A stretch of 64,000 nucleotides of DNA from Halopseudomonas salegens (GCF_900105655.1 NZ_LT629787.1:3286001-3350000); one strand, 5' to 3'; counted from the stretch's first letter, positions 1 to 6,566 are shown. Program-made: numbers and translations. The notes: generated by a model from the sequence alone, not told the origin.

Positions 1-1
1 G

Positions 2-106
2 ATGTTCTACTACAACAATCTGAAAGTTGCTCGTAGCGTCGCTTTTGCAATTAGTTTTTGCGCCTTGCTGGGTATGTTTATCGTAGGGCTTCTGAGCTGG
101 TTGTAG
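2..106 (+). CDS. 3' end of a cassette gene, small membrane protein (partial)
   Basis: An open frame runs in from the left window edge and stops with TAG. The 34 residues visible include a hydrophobic segment (about residues 17-34) ending in LLSWL, as expected for a C-terminal membrane helix. An ATG at position 2 could be the start, but the frame may continue upstream of the window. It is followed by an inverted-repeat region, which fits the cassette layout of the next 8 kb. No family is recognised. Confidence 0.3.
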   Translation: MFYYNNLKVARSVAFAISFCALLGMFIVGLLSWL

Positions 107-130
107 TTTGTGCTCTACAAGACCATCAAG

Positions 131-227
131 TGGACCCAAAATACTCTGCGGCAACTTGTGCATTCGCTACGCTCATTGTTCCACAAACAACCGCTCCGTA
201 TTTTGGCCGGTTACGGCAGCGTTCAAT
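131..227 (+). repeat. attC-like site (degenerate)
   Basis: CCAAAATAC at 136-144 is the exact reverse complement of GTATTTTGG at 198-206, so the segment can fold into a long hairpin like an integron attC site. A possible core GTTCAAT lies at 221-227, just where the yoeB 3' end begins. The left outer box is not convincing, so this call is weaker than for the later sites. Confidence 0.4.
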
Positions 228-481
228 CAGTAGTGATACCGGAGCTGGGCGATAAGCAAAGCGTCATCCATGACCTTGTAAACCATTCGGTGTTCTTCAT
301 TGATCCGCCGGGACCAGTAACCGGCGAGGCTGTGTTTGAGAGGCTCCGGTTTACCAATGCCTTCGAACGGTTCTCGCTTGGTCTCTTTGATCAGCTTGTT
401 GATTCGGTTATGGATCTTTTTGTCAGTTTTCTGCCAGTACAAATAGTCTTCCCAGGCGTTCTCGGAGAAGATGAGTTTCAT
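227..481 (-). CDS. yoeB: YoeB-type mRNA interferase toxin
   Basis: This 84-residue protein matches the YoeB family in length and along its whole sequence: it opens MKLIFSENAWEDYLYWQ, has the GIGKPEPLKHSLAGYWSRRI block that carries the catalytic basic residues, and ends in the family's terminal LRYHY. YoeB cleaves mRNA on the ribosome and is neutralised by YefM. Its ATG overlaps the yefM stop by four bases, so the two are translationally coupled. The pair points against the other genes of the cassette array and so must use its own promoter. It is probably a functional addiction module that helps stabilise the array. Confidence 0.93.
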   Translation of the reverse strand: MKLIFSENAWEDYLYWQKTDKKIHNRINKLIKETKREPFEGIGKPEPLKHSLAGYWSRRINEEHRMVYKVMDDALLIAQLRYHY

Positions 482-729
482 TCAAGAAGTTCCTTTTCTT
501 GACCACCACCTTGCTCGAGCTCGGCGACGGATTCCAACAAACGACGGGCGTTCTTTGGTGCGCGCAGGAGGTATGCGGTCTCTTGCAATGCCTCGTAGTC
601 CTCAAGGGAGATCATTACCACGGACTGCGACTTGCTCCGGGTGATGATCACAGGGGAATGGTCTTCACAGACCTGCTCCATGGTTTTTGCTAGATTCGTT
701 CTAGCGGCTGTATAGCTAATAGCATCCAC
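478..729 (-). CDS. yefM: YefM-type antitoxin (Phd/YefM family)
   Basis: From a GTG at 729 the product is 83 residues, the usual YefM length, and follows the family pattern: DAISYTAARTNLAKTM (DNA-binding start), ITRSKSQSVVMISLEDYEAL, then ETAYLLRAPKNARRLLES, the toxin-binding stretch. The frame is open upstream to 792, but AGGAG seven bases before the GTG and the family's normal N-terminus favour the shorter form. YefM binds its own operator and masks YoeB. A perfect palindrome with the TGTACA core lies directly upstream and overlaps the ribosome binding site. Confidence 0.92.
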   Translation of the reverse strand: MDAISYTAARTNLAKTMEQVCEDHSPVIITRSKSQSVVMISLEDYEALQETAYLLRAPKNARRLLESVAELEQGGGQEKELLE

Positions 730-737
730 AAGGCTGC

Positions 738-749
738 TCCTGTACAGGA
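738..749 (-). promoter_or_regulatory. Probable YefM operator palindrome
   Basis: TCCTGTACAGGA is a perfect 12-base palindrome nine bases upstream of the yefM GTG. TGTACA is the known core of YefM operators in enterobacteria, so autoregulation is likely. On the minus strand a TTGACG box lies further upstream at 777-782, but no clear -10 box could be chosen. Confidence 0.6.
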
Positions 750-785
750 TATTGATCATGCTCAGGATACCGTACGTCAAATGAT

Positions 786-861
786 TTAACAATCGGCTGC
801 TCAGCCACCGATTTTCCGCCGCTTCCCGGCTCCAAAGTTGCCGCAGAGCGCGGCGTTAGCA
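786..861 (+). repeat. attC site (76 bases)
   Basis: The left outer box TTAACAATC and right core GCGTTAGCA bracket an imperfect palindrome with the middle block TTTTCCGCCGCTTCCCGGCTC that recurs, with changes, at most later sites in the array. Length and boxes fit Pseudomonas-type integron attC sites. The predicted recombination point is between G855 and T856. It closes the yefM-yoeB cassette. Confidence 0.8.
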
Positions 862-898
862 AGATGCCAATAGGAGCTCATCCTGCTAGACTCGGCCC

Positions 899-1072
899 AT
901 GAAGCAAATTAACTGGAATGCCGAAAAGAACCAGCAGTTGATGATAAGCGCCGAAGGCATTGTCCTCGCCCTGTGCTTTTGCCACCCAACAAGTAGCTGC
1001 GCTCCCAATTTTCCGGTAAGCAATGCGTATGGAGATTCAGAAATCGGAGTAATTCATGACCATAGACATTGA
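899..1072 (+). pseudogene. Remnant of a BrnT-like toxin gene
   Basis: A 57-codon frame starts MKQINWNAEKNQQL, which resembles the start of BrnT-type toxins (usually about 90 residues). Similarity is lost after about residue 20, and the frame then runs into the next gene's start and stops. It therefore looks like a truncated and frame-disrupted cassette gene. No matching antitoxin is seen. The resemblance rests on the first 20 residues only. Confidence 0.4.
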
Positions 1073-1373
1073 TCATCTAAGCGAAGAGGAGCTTTGCGAT
1101 CTCAACCATCGAATAGTTGAGCGCCTCAAGTTCCTGGAAACAATGCATACGCATAAAGAAATGATGGAGTTCCGTCCTGGGGAACGGGTGTGTTTTGATC
1201 CTCCGGGAAGAGGAACGCAGTTTGGCACTCTATTCAAGTTCAACAAGCAAACGGTTACTGTCGTTACAGAGTCCGGCCAAAAGTGGAATGTATCACCTCA
1301 TCTCCTAAAAAAGGTGAAGGAGGTAAAGAGCCAATCTCAAGGCAATGTCGTTGGCATACATGAGAAAAAGTAA
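1056..1373 (+). CDS. Conserved hypothetical cassette protein (105 aa)
   Basis: The protein begins MTIDIDHLSEEELCDLNHRI, a start found in a widespread family of short uncharacterised proteins. The N-terminal 40 residues look helical (SEEELCDLNHRIVERLKFLE). The rest (about 45-90) is rich in beta-strand residues, GERVCFDPPG then GTLFKFNKQTVTVVTESGQKW, and could be a small SH3/KOW-like barrel. GGAG lies six bases before the ATG. An attC site follows directly after the stop. Function is unknown. Confidence 0.75.
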   Translation: MTIDIDHLSEEELCDLNHRIVERLKFLETMHTHKEMMEFRPGERVCFDPPGRGTQFGTLFKFNKQTVTVVTESGQKWNVSPHLLKKVKEVKSQSQGNVVGIHEKK

Positions 1374-1377
1374 CTGC

Positions 1378-1445
1378 CATAACAATGCGCAGCGCTTCGA
1401 GCGCCGGACCTCGTTTCACTCGGCCGCGTATGGCCGGCGTTATTA
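1378..1445 (+). repeat. attC site
   Basis: CATAACAATGCGC at the left and GGCGTTATTA at the right (core GTTATTA, 1439-1445) flank an imperfect palindrome with GCGCTTCGAGCGCC near its left side. It lies directly after the stop of the preceding gene, as expected for a cassette end. Confidence 0.75.
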
Positions 1446-1448
1446 ATA

Positions 1449-1766
1449 ATGATGAATTTTTCTGAAAAGTGGCAGTGGGGGCTGGCGTACGCTGGGCCGG
1501 CACTGCTAATTGCGGTACCAACTACGGGCCTGGGTTTAGTAATGCTTCCAATAGGTGGTTTTATGGGCGTGTTTGTCGGCTTTACTTCAGATGCTCCATA
1601 CTTCACCACCGAGTTTAGAGTGCTTCTTGGGGTAGCATGCTTGTTGGCGGTAACATTATTTTTAACAGGTATTAAGTTTCGTACAAAATTCTGGGGTAAG
1701 GTTCTAAATTCGATGGGTGTATATTTATGGTGTGTTTCAGGCTTAGTGGGTTTCGGGCCACAATAG
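1449..1766 (+). CDS. Small integral membrane protein (cassette gene)
   Basis: 105 residues with about three hydrophobic stretches (roughly 12-50, 58-78 and 88-103), so probably an inner-membrane protein. Two ATGs stand in tandem (1449 and 1452) and either could be used. The GC content is low compared with the core genes to the right, which fits acquired cassette DNA. No family is recognised. Confidence 0.6.
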   Translation: MMNFSEKWQWGLAYAGPALLIAVPTTGLGLVMLPIGGFMGVFVGFTSDAPYFTTEFRVLLGVACLLAVTLFLTGIKFRTKFWGKVLNSMGVYLWCVSGLVGFGPQ

Positions 1767-1767
1767 T

Positions 1768-1846
1768 TCATAACAATGCAATTATGTACGCCATGGGCTT
1801 CCACCACAGCAAGCTGTGTCCGGACCTCCGTTACGGCGCCAGGAGT
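1768..1846 (+). repeat. attC site, altered right core
   Basis: The left box CATAACAATGC directly follows the previous gene. The right end reads GGCGCCAGGAG where other sites have GGCGTTA, so the core is altered. The next gene starts five bases later. Confidence 0.5.
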
Positions 1847-1850
1847 AATA

Positions 1851-2432
1851 ATGAGTAATACACCTCCACAAGGTAGTGAAATCAAAATTGATACCTTGAA
1901 TGGTCATCAACATATTCTTGTACCCCACGGAAAAGGTGGCACAATGAGATACTTCATTGGGTTATTTTTACTATTCTGGATGGGTTGCTGGTTTATAGGA
2001 TTTACTATTGCTTTCTCACAAATATCATCTGGTGAAGGTGACGCCTTCCTTATCTTTTGGTTGGGTGGCTGGACCGTCGGTGGCCTTTTTGCAGGGTATA
2101 TGATTTACAGGGTGTTCCAAAAAAGCATCCCGGAACAACTTCTTCTTAATCGCCCGTCCTTGTCTTTGGATACGGGAGTGCCTCCACTGAAAATAGATTT
2201 TGGTATGCACAGCCAAAAGGATTATTGGAAATCCATATTTCCCAAGCGCAAGCGCATTGAATTCACTCCATCAGAACTAAAAACAATGGAGTTGCGTGAA
2301 ACTGATAATGGAAATCGGTTAACTATTGATAAAGGAGCCGAGAGAGTAGAAATAGCAACAGGAGCAACTGAAATTGAACGGGAATGGTTGTTTGGATATT
2401 TGCAAAGAAACTACTCCATACAAGTCAATTAA
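1851..2432 (+). CDS. Membrane protein with cytoplasmic C-terminal domain
   Basis: 193 residues from the ATG preceded by AGGAG; the frame is open further upstream through the attC site, but that start is unlikely. Two membrane helices lie at about residues 32-57 and 65-88 (FIGLFLLFWMGCWFIGF; FLIFWLGGWTVGGLFAGY). A soluble domain of about 100 residues follows (HSQKDYWKSIFPKRKRIEFT and GAERVEIATGATEIEREWL). The pattern is common among unassigned cassette-borne membrane proteins. Function is unknown. Confidence 0.65.
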   Translation: MSNTPPQGSEIKIDTLNGHQHILVPHGKGGTMRYFIGLFLLFWMGCWFIGFTIAFSQISSGEGDAFLIFWLGGWTVGGLFAGYMIYRVFQKSIPEQLLLNRPSLSLDTGVPPLKIDFGMHSQKDYWKSIFPKRKRIEFTPSELKTMELRETDNGNRLTIDKGAERVEIATGATEIEREWLFGYLQRNYSIQVN

Positions 2433-2479
2433 CTTCGCGCCTACGGCGCCGGACGCAGCGAAGCTGCGCCGGTTATTGA
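2427..2479 (+). repeat. attC site (short)
   Basis: The left box ATTAACTTCGCGCC overlaps the stop codon of the preceding gene and the right core is GGTTATTGA. Between them is a strong hairpin, GACGCAGCGAAGCTGCG. At about 53 bases it is one of the shortest sites here; a further GCATTATGC lies just downstream. Confidence 0.6.
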
Positions 2480-2508
2480 GGCATTATGCATTTTAGAGGT
2501 CTAGCTTG

Positions 2509-2775
2509 GTGAGTATGGACATGATTCCAGGCCGGTTTGGTTCCATGCCTGTCGTCTTGAAAGTTGGATGTCTGGCGTCTGGGACTTTAGGGTTATTGCA
2601 GATCGTTGCGTTGATTTATCCGGCTCTTTCGCCCAGCATAGATGGTGTCGCTCTCACATCGCCAAGCTTAGCTGCGGTGATGGGATTAATCCATTTGGCA
2701 GTGGCATGGGCTATTTTCAGCCGGGGGGCTTGGGTCATCCCAGTCATTATTTTTTCAACGCAACCTAATCAATAG
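2509..2775 (+). CDS. Small membrane protein (cassette gene)
   Basis: About 88 residues with two or three hydrophobic segments (VVLKVGCLASGTLGLLQIVA; SLAAVMGLIHLAVAWAIF; AWVIPVIIF). The start is uncertain: AGAGG ends nine bases before the GTG at 2509 and six before a TTG at 2506, and ATG codons occur at 2515 and 2521. No family is recognised. It lies between two attC-like regions. Confidence 0.5.
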   Translation: MSMDMIPGRFGSMPVVLKVGCLASGTLGLLQIVALIYPALSPSIDGVALTSPSLAAVMGLIHLAVAWAIFSRGAWVIPVIIFSTQPNQ

Positions 2776-2867
2776 TTTCAGTTCGTTCCGGGCCTGAGGG
2801 CCCGCCACCGGGCAGCCTTATCGCCGCTTCGCTCTGCCAAGGCTGCCGCTGTACAATGGCGTTAGCA
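2776..2867 (+). repeat. attC site
   Basis: GGCAGCCTT and AAGGCTGCC form a perfect inverted pair around a loop containing CGCCGCTTCGC, and the right core GGCGTTAGCA (GTTAGCA at 2861-2867) is canonical. The left outer box is degenerate. Confidence 0.65.
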
Positions 2868-2879
2868 CTGCGAGTACTC

Positions 2880-3305
2880 ATGCTAAGATTAATATCCGTA
2901 GCTTTTATATTCTTCATGCTGGCTGGGTGTGCTCGGCAGCCCAGTACTGTTGAAGACTTCGATCAGTTCTTGTCACGTTTCATGTCTGACAAAGATTTCG
3001 AGATGAGCCGAATTGAATTTCCTTTGTCGTCTTATAGCTATGAATACGGTATAGACGAACATGGCCGTGAAGAGGCTGGCGTCATTAAAACGGATGTGAG
3101 AGAGGAGTCCATTATAGAAAAAGCCACATTGGAAAAATATATTACGGAGAATGGCTTGAAATTTCACGTGCTTCCAAGTGGAAAACCTGACTTCTCTCAG
3201 TCAGTGAAAATTTATAAAAACGGGACTGACTGGCTGATTGAGTATCAATTTGAGAGGCTAAGAGGGTATTGGCACCTTATTGCCATGCGCGATTATTCAC
3301 TATGA
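2880..3305 (+). CDS. Lipoprotein, DUF4348-like
   Basis: 141 residues. The first 20 form a lipoprotein signal with lipobox LAGC, so the mature protein should be lipid-anchored. The mature part has FDQFLSRFMSDKDFEMSRIEFPL, a pattern I associate with DUF4348, followed by a strand-rich region ending FERLRGYWHLIAMRD. I use the ATG at 2880 rather than in-frame upstream codons, because it places the signal peptide at the N-terminus and lies just outside the preceding attC core. The molecular role is unknown. Confidence 0.65.
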   Translation: MLRLISVAFIFFMLAGCARQPSTVEDFDQFLSRFMSDKDFEMSRIEFPLSSYSYEYGIDEHGREEAGVIKTDVREESIIEKATLEKYITENGLKFHVLPSGKPDFSQSVKIYKNGTDWLIEYQFERLRGYWHLIAMRDYSL

Positions 3306-3379
3306 AAACCCCTGCGGCGCTGGGACGGCCTTTCCGCCGCTGCTCGGCTACAAGTCCGCCCCAAAGCCGGGCGCTAGTT
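3303..3379 (+). repeat. attC site
   Basis: Starts at the stop codon of the lipoprotein gene, carries the array's shared block (CCTTTCCGCCGCTGCTCGGC) and ends with GGGCGCTAGTT, a variant of the GTTRRRY core. Confidence 0.55.
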
Positions 3380-3383
3380 GGGA

Positions 3384-3416
3384 TTGCCACCCAGAAAAGT
3401 GCTACTATAGTAGCAC
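3384..3416 (+). promoter_or_regulatory. Promoter and operator of the Phd/ParE pair
   Basis: GTGCTACTATAGTAGCAC at 3399-3416 is a perfect 18-base palindrome. It covers a good -10 box, TATAGT (3406-3411), with TTGCCA (3384-3389) 16 bases upstream as the -35. This is the expected layout for an antitoxin-autoregulated promoter, and it means the pair is transcribed independently of the integron promoter. Confidence 0.65.
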
Positions 3417-3441
3417 TGCCAGTCTGATTCCGGGTGAACCC

Positions 3442-3699
3442 ATGAAAGTTGAGCTTGTTACGAACCTCAAACGCCAGGCCACAAAGATTCTGGCAGACCT
3501 GCACTTGTCCAAAGAACCGGTGCTGATTACGGAGCATGGTCAGCCGTCCGCATATCTTGTTGATGTGCAGGATTACGAGTTCATGCAGCGTCGACTTGAG
3601 CTGCTTGAGGGGCTCTCACGGGGAGAGCGTGCTGTACTTGAGGGAAGAACGTACAGCCAGAGTGAGGCCAGGGAGAAAATGAGTAAATGGCTGAAGTAA
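3442..3699 (+). CDS. Phd/YefM-family antitoxin
   Basis: 85 residues. The N-terminal half has the Phd fold pattern: LVTNLKRQATKILADLHLSKEPVLITEHGQPSAYLVDVQDYEFM. The C-terminal part (EGLSRGERAVLEGRTYSQSEA) is the expected toxin-binding tail. It overlaps the following toxin gene by 13 bases, and the palindrome upstream is its likely binding site. The first ATG with a plausible spacing after the promoter was chosen over the longer upstream open frame. Confidence 0.88.
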   Translation: MKVELVTNLKRQATKILADLHLSKEPVLITEHGQPSAYLVDVQDYEFMQRRLELLEGLSRGERAVLEGRTYSQSEAREKMSKWLK

Positions 3700-3989
3700 T
3701 CTGGACGGAGCCCGCCCTTCAAGAGTTGGATGCCATCGCCGAGTACATTGCTCTGGATAATCCTGCCGCCGCCAGTCATCTTGTTCAGGACGTTTTCGAT
3801 AAGACCGAGCGCTTGGAAGATTTTCCCCAATCCGGACGGATTCCTCCTGAACTCCCTAATTCCGTATACAGGGAGGTGCTGGTTCCACCGTGTCGCATTT
3901 TTTATCGTGAGGATGAAAAGCGGCTTCTTGTCCTCTTCGTCATGCGAGAAGAGCGGCAGCTTCGTGCATTCATGCTTGGAGGCAGCTAA
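3687..3989 (+). CDS. ParE/RelE-superfamily toxin
   Basis: 100 residues with the ParE pattern: IWTEPALQELDAIAEYIA at the N-terminus, then a helix with DVFDKTERLEDFPQSGR, and the strand-rich end REVLVPPCRIFYREDEKRLLVLFVMREERQL. ParE-type toxins act on DNA gyrase whereas RelE types cut mRNA; sequence alone does not separate these firmly, but the DFPQSGR motif favours ParE. It is coupled to the upstream antitoxin by a 13-base overlap, and the pair forms a complete cassette ending in an attC site. Confidence 0.88.
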   Translation: MAEVIWTEPALQELDAIAEYIALDNPAAASHLVQDVFDKTERLEDFPQSGRIPPELPNSVYREVLVPPCRIFYREDEKRLLVLFVMREERQLRAFMLGGS

Positions 3990-4049
3990 CCAGGCATGTC
4001 ACGCGGATGCCTTTGTCTTCGCTACGCCATAGTAACCGGTGCGCTTTAC
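3984..4049 (+). repeat. attC site
   Basis: The left box AGCTAACCAGGC contains the toxin stop codon. The right end reads GGTGCGCTTTACG, a variant core. Confidence 0.55.
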
Positions 4050-4071
4050 GTAATAAATATCTAGGTGATGC

Positions 4072-4422
4072 ATGGACGAAAGCCTGAGTACAAAATGGAT
4101 TGAGTACCATGCCACGGGCAATAAGGATCTATTCTGGGCCTGGGAAGAGCTTGAGAGTATGGTTCGGAAGGCACCAGAACACGCATGGCTGCAAATATTG
4201 GACATTGCGGCTGCGACGGAGAATCAGGAGGTACTTTCGAGCTTAGCTGCAGGTCCGCTTGAAGATCTTATCGCCCTGCACGGCCTTAATTTCATTGAGC
4301 GCCTTGAAACAAAAGCACGCCAGAACCCTGAAATTGCGCGACTCGTCACTGGAGTTTGGCGGAACAATATCCCCGATTCTGTGTGGGAGCGTTTGCATGC
4401 GATCCAGACAAAATATTCATAA
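4072..4422 (+). CDS. DUF6869-like cassette protein
   Basis: 116 mostly helical residues. WIEYHATGNKDLFWAWEELESMVRKAPE is the part I associate with the DUF6869 family, followed by AWLQILDIAAAT and a C-terminal VWERLHAIQ. It has no signal peptide or membrane segment, so it is probably cytoplasmic. The family has no assigned function, and this assignment is from memory of the pattern. An attC site overlaps the 3' end. Confidence 0.65.
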   Translation: MDESLSTKWIEYHATGNKDLFWAWEELESMVRKAPEHAWLQILDIAAATENQEVLSSLAAGPLEDLIALHGLNFIERLETKARQNPEIARLVTGVWRNNIPDSVWERLHAIQTKYS

Positions 4423-4493
4423 CCAATCGTTTTTACCGGATAATTTCTCCGCCGCTTCGCGGCTACACAATGCCGCAAAGCACTACGTTAATT
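4418..4493 (+). repeat. attC site (76 bases)
   Basis: The left box CATAACCAATCG contains the previous stop codon. The middle block TTTCTCCGCCGCTTCGCGGCT closely matches the site at 786-861, and the right core is GTTAATT at 4487-4493. Its length equals that of the first clear site. Confidence 0.75.
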
Positions 4494-4503
4494 GGCTAGA
4501 AGC

Positions 4504-5220
4504 ATGAAGCTCGTATTATTGCCAGGAATGGATGGAACAGGAGTTCTATTTGAACCACTCCTGAATCAGCTAGACGATGTGAACATTGAGGTCCTCCTGC
4601 TGCCTGATAAAGGCCCACAGGACTATTTGTTCCTCGCAGAATACGTGGCTTCTCGTTTGCCGGAGCAAGAGCACATTATTCTGGCTGAATCCTTCTCTGG
4701 AGGCATAGTCGAGGCGCTATTGAACAAAGATCCCGCCAACTTGAAAGGCGTCATCTTTGCTGCCTCCTTTTTATCTAGCCCGTCCAGGGTGCTATCTAGA
4801 CTGGCAGCTTTGCTTCCCATAAAGCTTTTGGTGGCAGTGCCGGTGCTTGCACCATGCATCCTAAGAGCGTTCTTGCTGGGGAAAGGGGCCTCGCCGGAAA
4901 TGGTCGCTTTATTCCGGGCCGCTATAGCGCAGGTTCCGAGCGAAGTGCTTAGGTCGCGGCTGAGGCAAATAGCCACGTACAGGGCATCAAATAGTGTGTT
5001 TGATATTGAATCCTTGTACCTTTGTCCTGAGGGTGATGTGCTTGTTAGAAACAAAGAGCACGAGCTGAAAAAGGCATTTCCTGGAATGCAGGTTGTAAAG
5101 CTCGCAGGCCCCCACTTTATACTTCAAGCATCTCCTGAAGCCTGTGCCGGGTATATCAGGGACATGCTGGTTCATTTAACAAGTACAGGCACCGGAGCGC
5201 CTCCGGCGCCGGCGCTTTAA
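4504..5220 (+). CDS. Alpha/beta hydrolase
   Basis: 238 residues of the alpha/beta-hydrolase fold. MKLVLLPGMDGTGVLFEPL supplies the first strand and oxyanion turn. LAESFSGG at about 60-67 is the nucleophile elbow, with Ser in an A-E-S-F-S-G context. EGDVLVRNKE probably carries the acid, and GPHFILQASPE the catalytic His. It is likely a soluble esterase or thioesterase of unknown substrate. The last 13 or so residues (TSTGTGAPPAPAL) are encoded by the attC site itself, so the C-terminus seems to have been extended by reading through the cassette's recombination site. Confidence 0.8.
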   Translation: MKLVLLPGMDGTGVLFEPLLNQLDDVNIEVLLLPDKGPQDYLFLAEYVASRLPEQEHIILAESFSGGIVEALLNKDPANLKGVIFAASFLSSPSRVLSRLAALLPIKLLVAVPVLAPCILRAFLLGKGASPEMVALFRAAIAQVPSEVLRSRLRQIATYRASNSVFDIESLYLCPEGDVLVRNKEHELKKAFPGMQVVKLAGPHFILQASPEACAGYIRDMLVHLTSTGTGAPPAPAL

Positions 5221-5229
5221 ACGTTATGC
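5176..5229 (+). repeat. attC site overlapping the hydrolase gene
   Basis: The left box TTTAACAAG lies inside the hydrolase reading frame and the right core GTTATGC is at 5223-5229. The arms GGCACCGGAGCGCC and GGCGCCGG can pair. The site is short, about 54 bases. Confidence 0.6.
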
Positions 5230-5239
5230 GTGAGCGAGC

Positions 5240-5617
5240 ATGAAGCACCTACTTACGGAAGAAGAGCTAACGGGCGATCCAGAATTTATGGTCGCGGTCA
5301 TTGAAGCGGGTTCTGCCAGTGGGGTATATCCCGATTCTGAGGTGAATCTTGTCTACGTTCCCGAAAGGGTCATGGAGAGAATCTTGGGCGTAGCGAAAGC
5401 GTATCAGCTCAAATTCCCTGAGCATGCGTCAAGAGATCCTTCTGTTCGTTGGGTATACAGGAGCACCCAAGTCGAGTGGGTGATTGATGAACTGGAATTT
5501 CTGCACTCGCTGCTTAATGACCAGCTTTTGAATGGCTACATTTCAAAGATGTTGGTCTTGGCGTCAACAGTGCTGTCGAGGCCTCATAAATTGGAGCTGG
5601 CTTTTGAGGGACCGTAA
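5240..5617 (+). CDS. Hypothetical cassette protein (125 aa)
   Basis: A soluble, acidic, mainly helical protein with no signal peptide or membrane segment. It begins MKHLLTEEELTGDPEFMVAV and has a central SRDPSVRWVYRSTQVEWVIDE. The ATG follows the attC core by about ten bases and has only a weak ribosome site (GAGCGAGC). I do not recognise the family. Confidence 0.6.
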   Translation: MKHLLTEEELTGDPEFMVAVIEAGSASGVYPDSEVNLVYVPERVMERILGVAKAYQLKFPEHASRDPSVRWVYRSTQVEWVIDELEFLHSLLNDQLLNGYISKMLVLASTVLSRPHKLELAFEGP

Positions 5618-5722
5618 ATCGCATAGCCAGCCGGCCAACCGGACACCAAAAGCGTGCCGCTTTTGGCACCCTCCGCTAGCGCTCCGGTGCTGATCTTTTA
5701 CCTCTTTAGCGGAGCTTTAACT
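5613..5722 (+). repeat. attC-like site (long, degenerate)
   Basis: CCAAAAGCG and GCTTTTGG form a strong hairpin at about 5646-5669. The outer ends are weak, with a right-hand GCTTTAACT before the next ATG. The site separates two unrelated genes in the array. Confidence 0.45.
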
Positions 5723-5728
5723 GTCAAT

Positions 5729-6001
5729 ATGAGCACAGCACTAGCCGTCATTGGGAATATCCTTGCTTTCCTCATTTTTGGACTGGGGCTTATAGCACCC
5801 CTTACACCATCCGAAGGAATGCCGTCTATCGGCTCGCTCATTACTTTCGTAGGCTTACCCTTGGTGTTTATCCTAAACGCCTGGCGTCATTACACACATC
5901 AAATATCAAAATATGCAGTAGTGATCCAGGCCATGGGCATCATAGGCTTTACCGGGTGGCTGCTGTTGACTCAAGCGGGGGCGTTTGCCAGCTCCAGTTA
6001 A
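5729..6001 (+). CDS. Small membrane protein (cassette gene)
   Basis: 90 residues from MSTALAVIGNILAFLIFGLG, with three hydrophobic helices (about 5-25, 33-50 and 64-82). It is probably an inner-membrane protein of unknown role. The longer frame from 5654 starts inside the attC-like region and was not used. The stop codon TAA forms part of the next attC left box. Confidence 0.55.
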   Translation: MSTALAVIGNILAFLIFGLGLIAPLTPSEGMPSIGSLITFVGLPLVFILNAWRHYTHQISKYAVVIQAMGIIGFTGWLLLTQAGAFASSS

Positions 6002-6078
6002 CAAGCGCTGGCACTACGACAGCCTTCCGCGGCGGCTGCGCCTACACTACAAGGCCTCGCGTGCTGCGGGCGTTACAC
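5997..6078 (+). repeat. attC site (82 bases)
   Basis: The left box AGTTAACAAGCGC and right core GCGTTACAC (6071-6078) are both clear. The internal block CCTTCCGCGGCGGCTGCGCC is palindromic. The right half (CACTACAAGGCCTCGCGTGCTG) is nearly repeated at 6525-6545, in the next site. Confidence 0.75.
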
Positions 6079-6093
6079 ATTGCAGGAGGCATC

Positions 6094-6480
6094 GTGATAG
6101 TCATCTATGGAATCAAAGAACACCTCAATCCGATCAAGGCTCAGCTATCCGAGGTCATTCACGGATGCATGCAGTCAGTTTTGGGCATGCCGGAAGACAA
6201 GCGGGCTCATCGTTTCATCCCAATGGATGCCGAGGATTTTTATTACCCAGGCGGCAGAACACCAGCTTACACTGCCATCGAGATCAATATGATGCAGGGG
6301 CGAGCTTCCGAGACCCAAAAAACTCTGATCAAGGAGCTCTTCAACAAGATTGAATCTGTGGTTGGCATATCACCAATGGACATAGAAGTGACGATTAAGG
6401 AACAGCCTGCCCACTGCTGGGGATTTCGGGGCATGACTGGGGACGAAGCGCGCGACCTCAAGTACTCAGTCAATGTGTAA
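6094..6480 (+). CDS. Tautomerase-superfamily protein lacking Pro1
   Basis: 128 residues starting at a GTG four bases after AGGAGG. The sequence VIVIYGIKEHLNPIKAQLSE, then EDFYYPGGRTPAYTAIEINM and KELFNKIESVVGISPMDIEVTI, follows the tautomerase (4-OT-like, Tautomerase_2) pattern. Classical members use an N-terminal proline as catalytic base; here the residue after the initiator is isoleucine, so ordinary tautomerase chemistry is doubtful. The conserved GFRGMTGDEA end is retained. It is one complete cassette between two attC sites. Confidence 0.75.
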   Translation: MIVIYGIKEHLNPIKAQLSEVIHGCMQSVLGMPEDKRAHRFIPMDAEDFYYPGGRTPAYTAIEINMMQGRASETQKTLIKELFNKIESVVGISPMDIEVTIKEQPAHCWGFRGMTGDEARDLKYSVNV

Positions 6481-6555
6481 GCATGCAGTCACGGCGACAG
6501 CTTATTCGTTACGGCTTCACCGTCACTACATAGCCTCGCGTGCTGGCAACGTCAG
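6477..6555 (+). repeat. attC site, altered core
   Basis: Overlaps the previous stop codon. CACTACATAGCCTCGCGTGCTGG repeats the right half of the preceding attC site with few changes, but the core reads GGCAACGTCAG instead of GGGCGTTAC. It is clearly related to that site and possibly less active. Confidence 0.55.
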
Positions 6556-6566
6556 AGCTGAAAACA

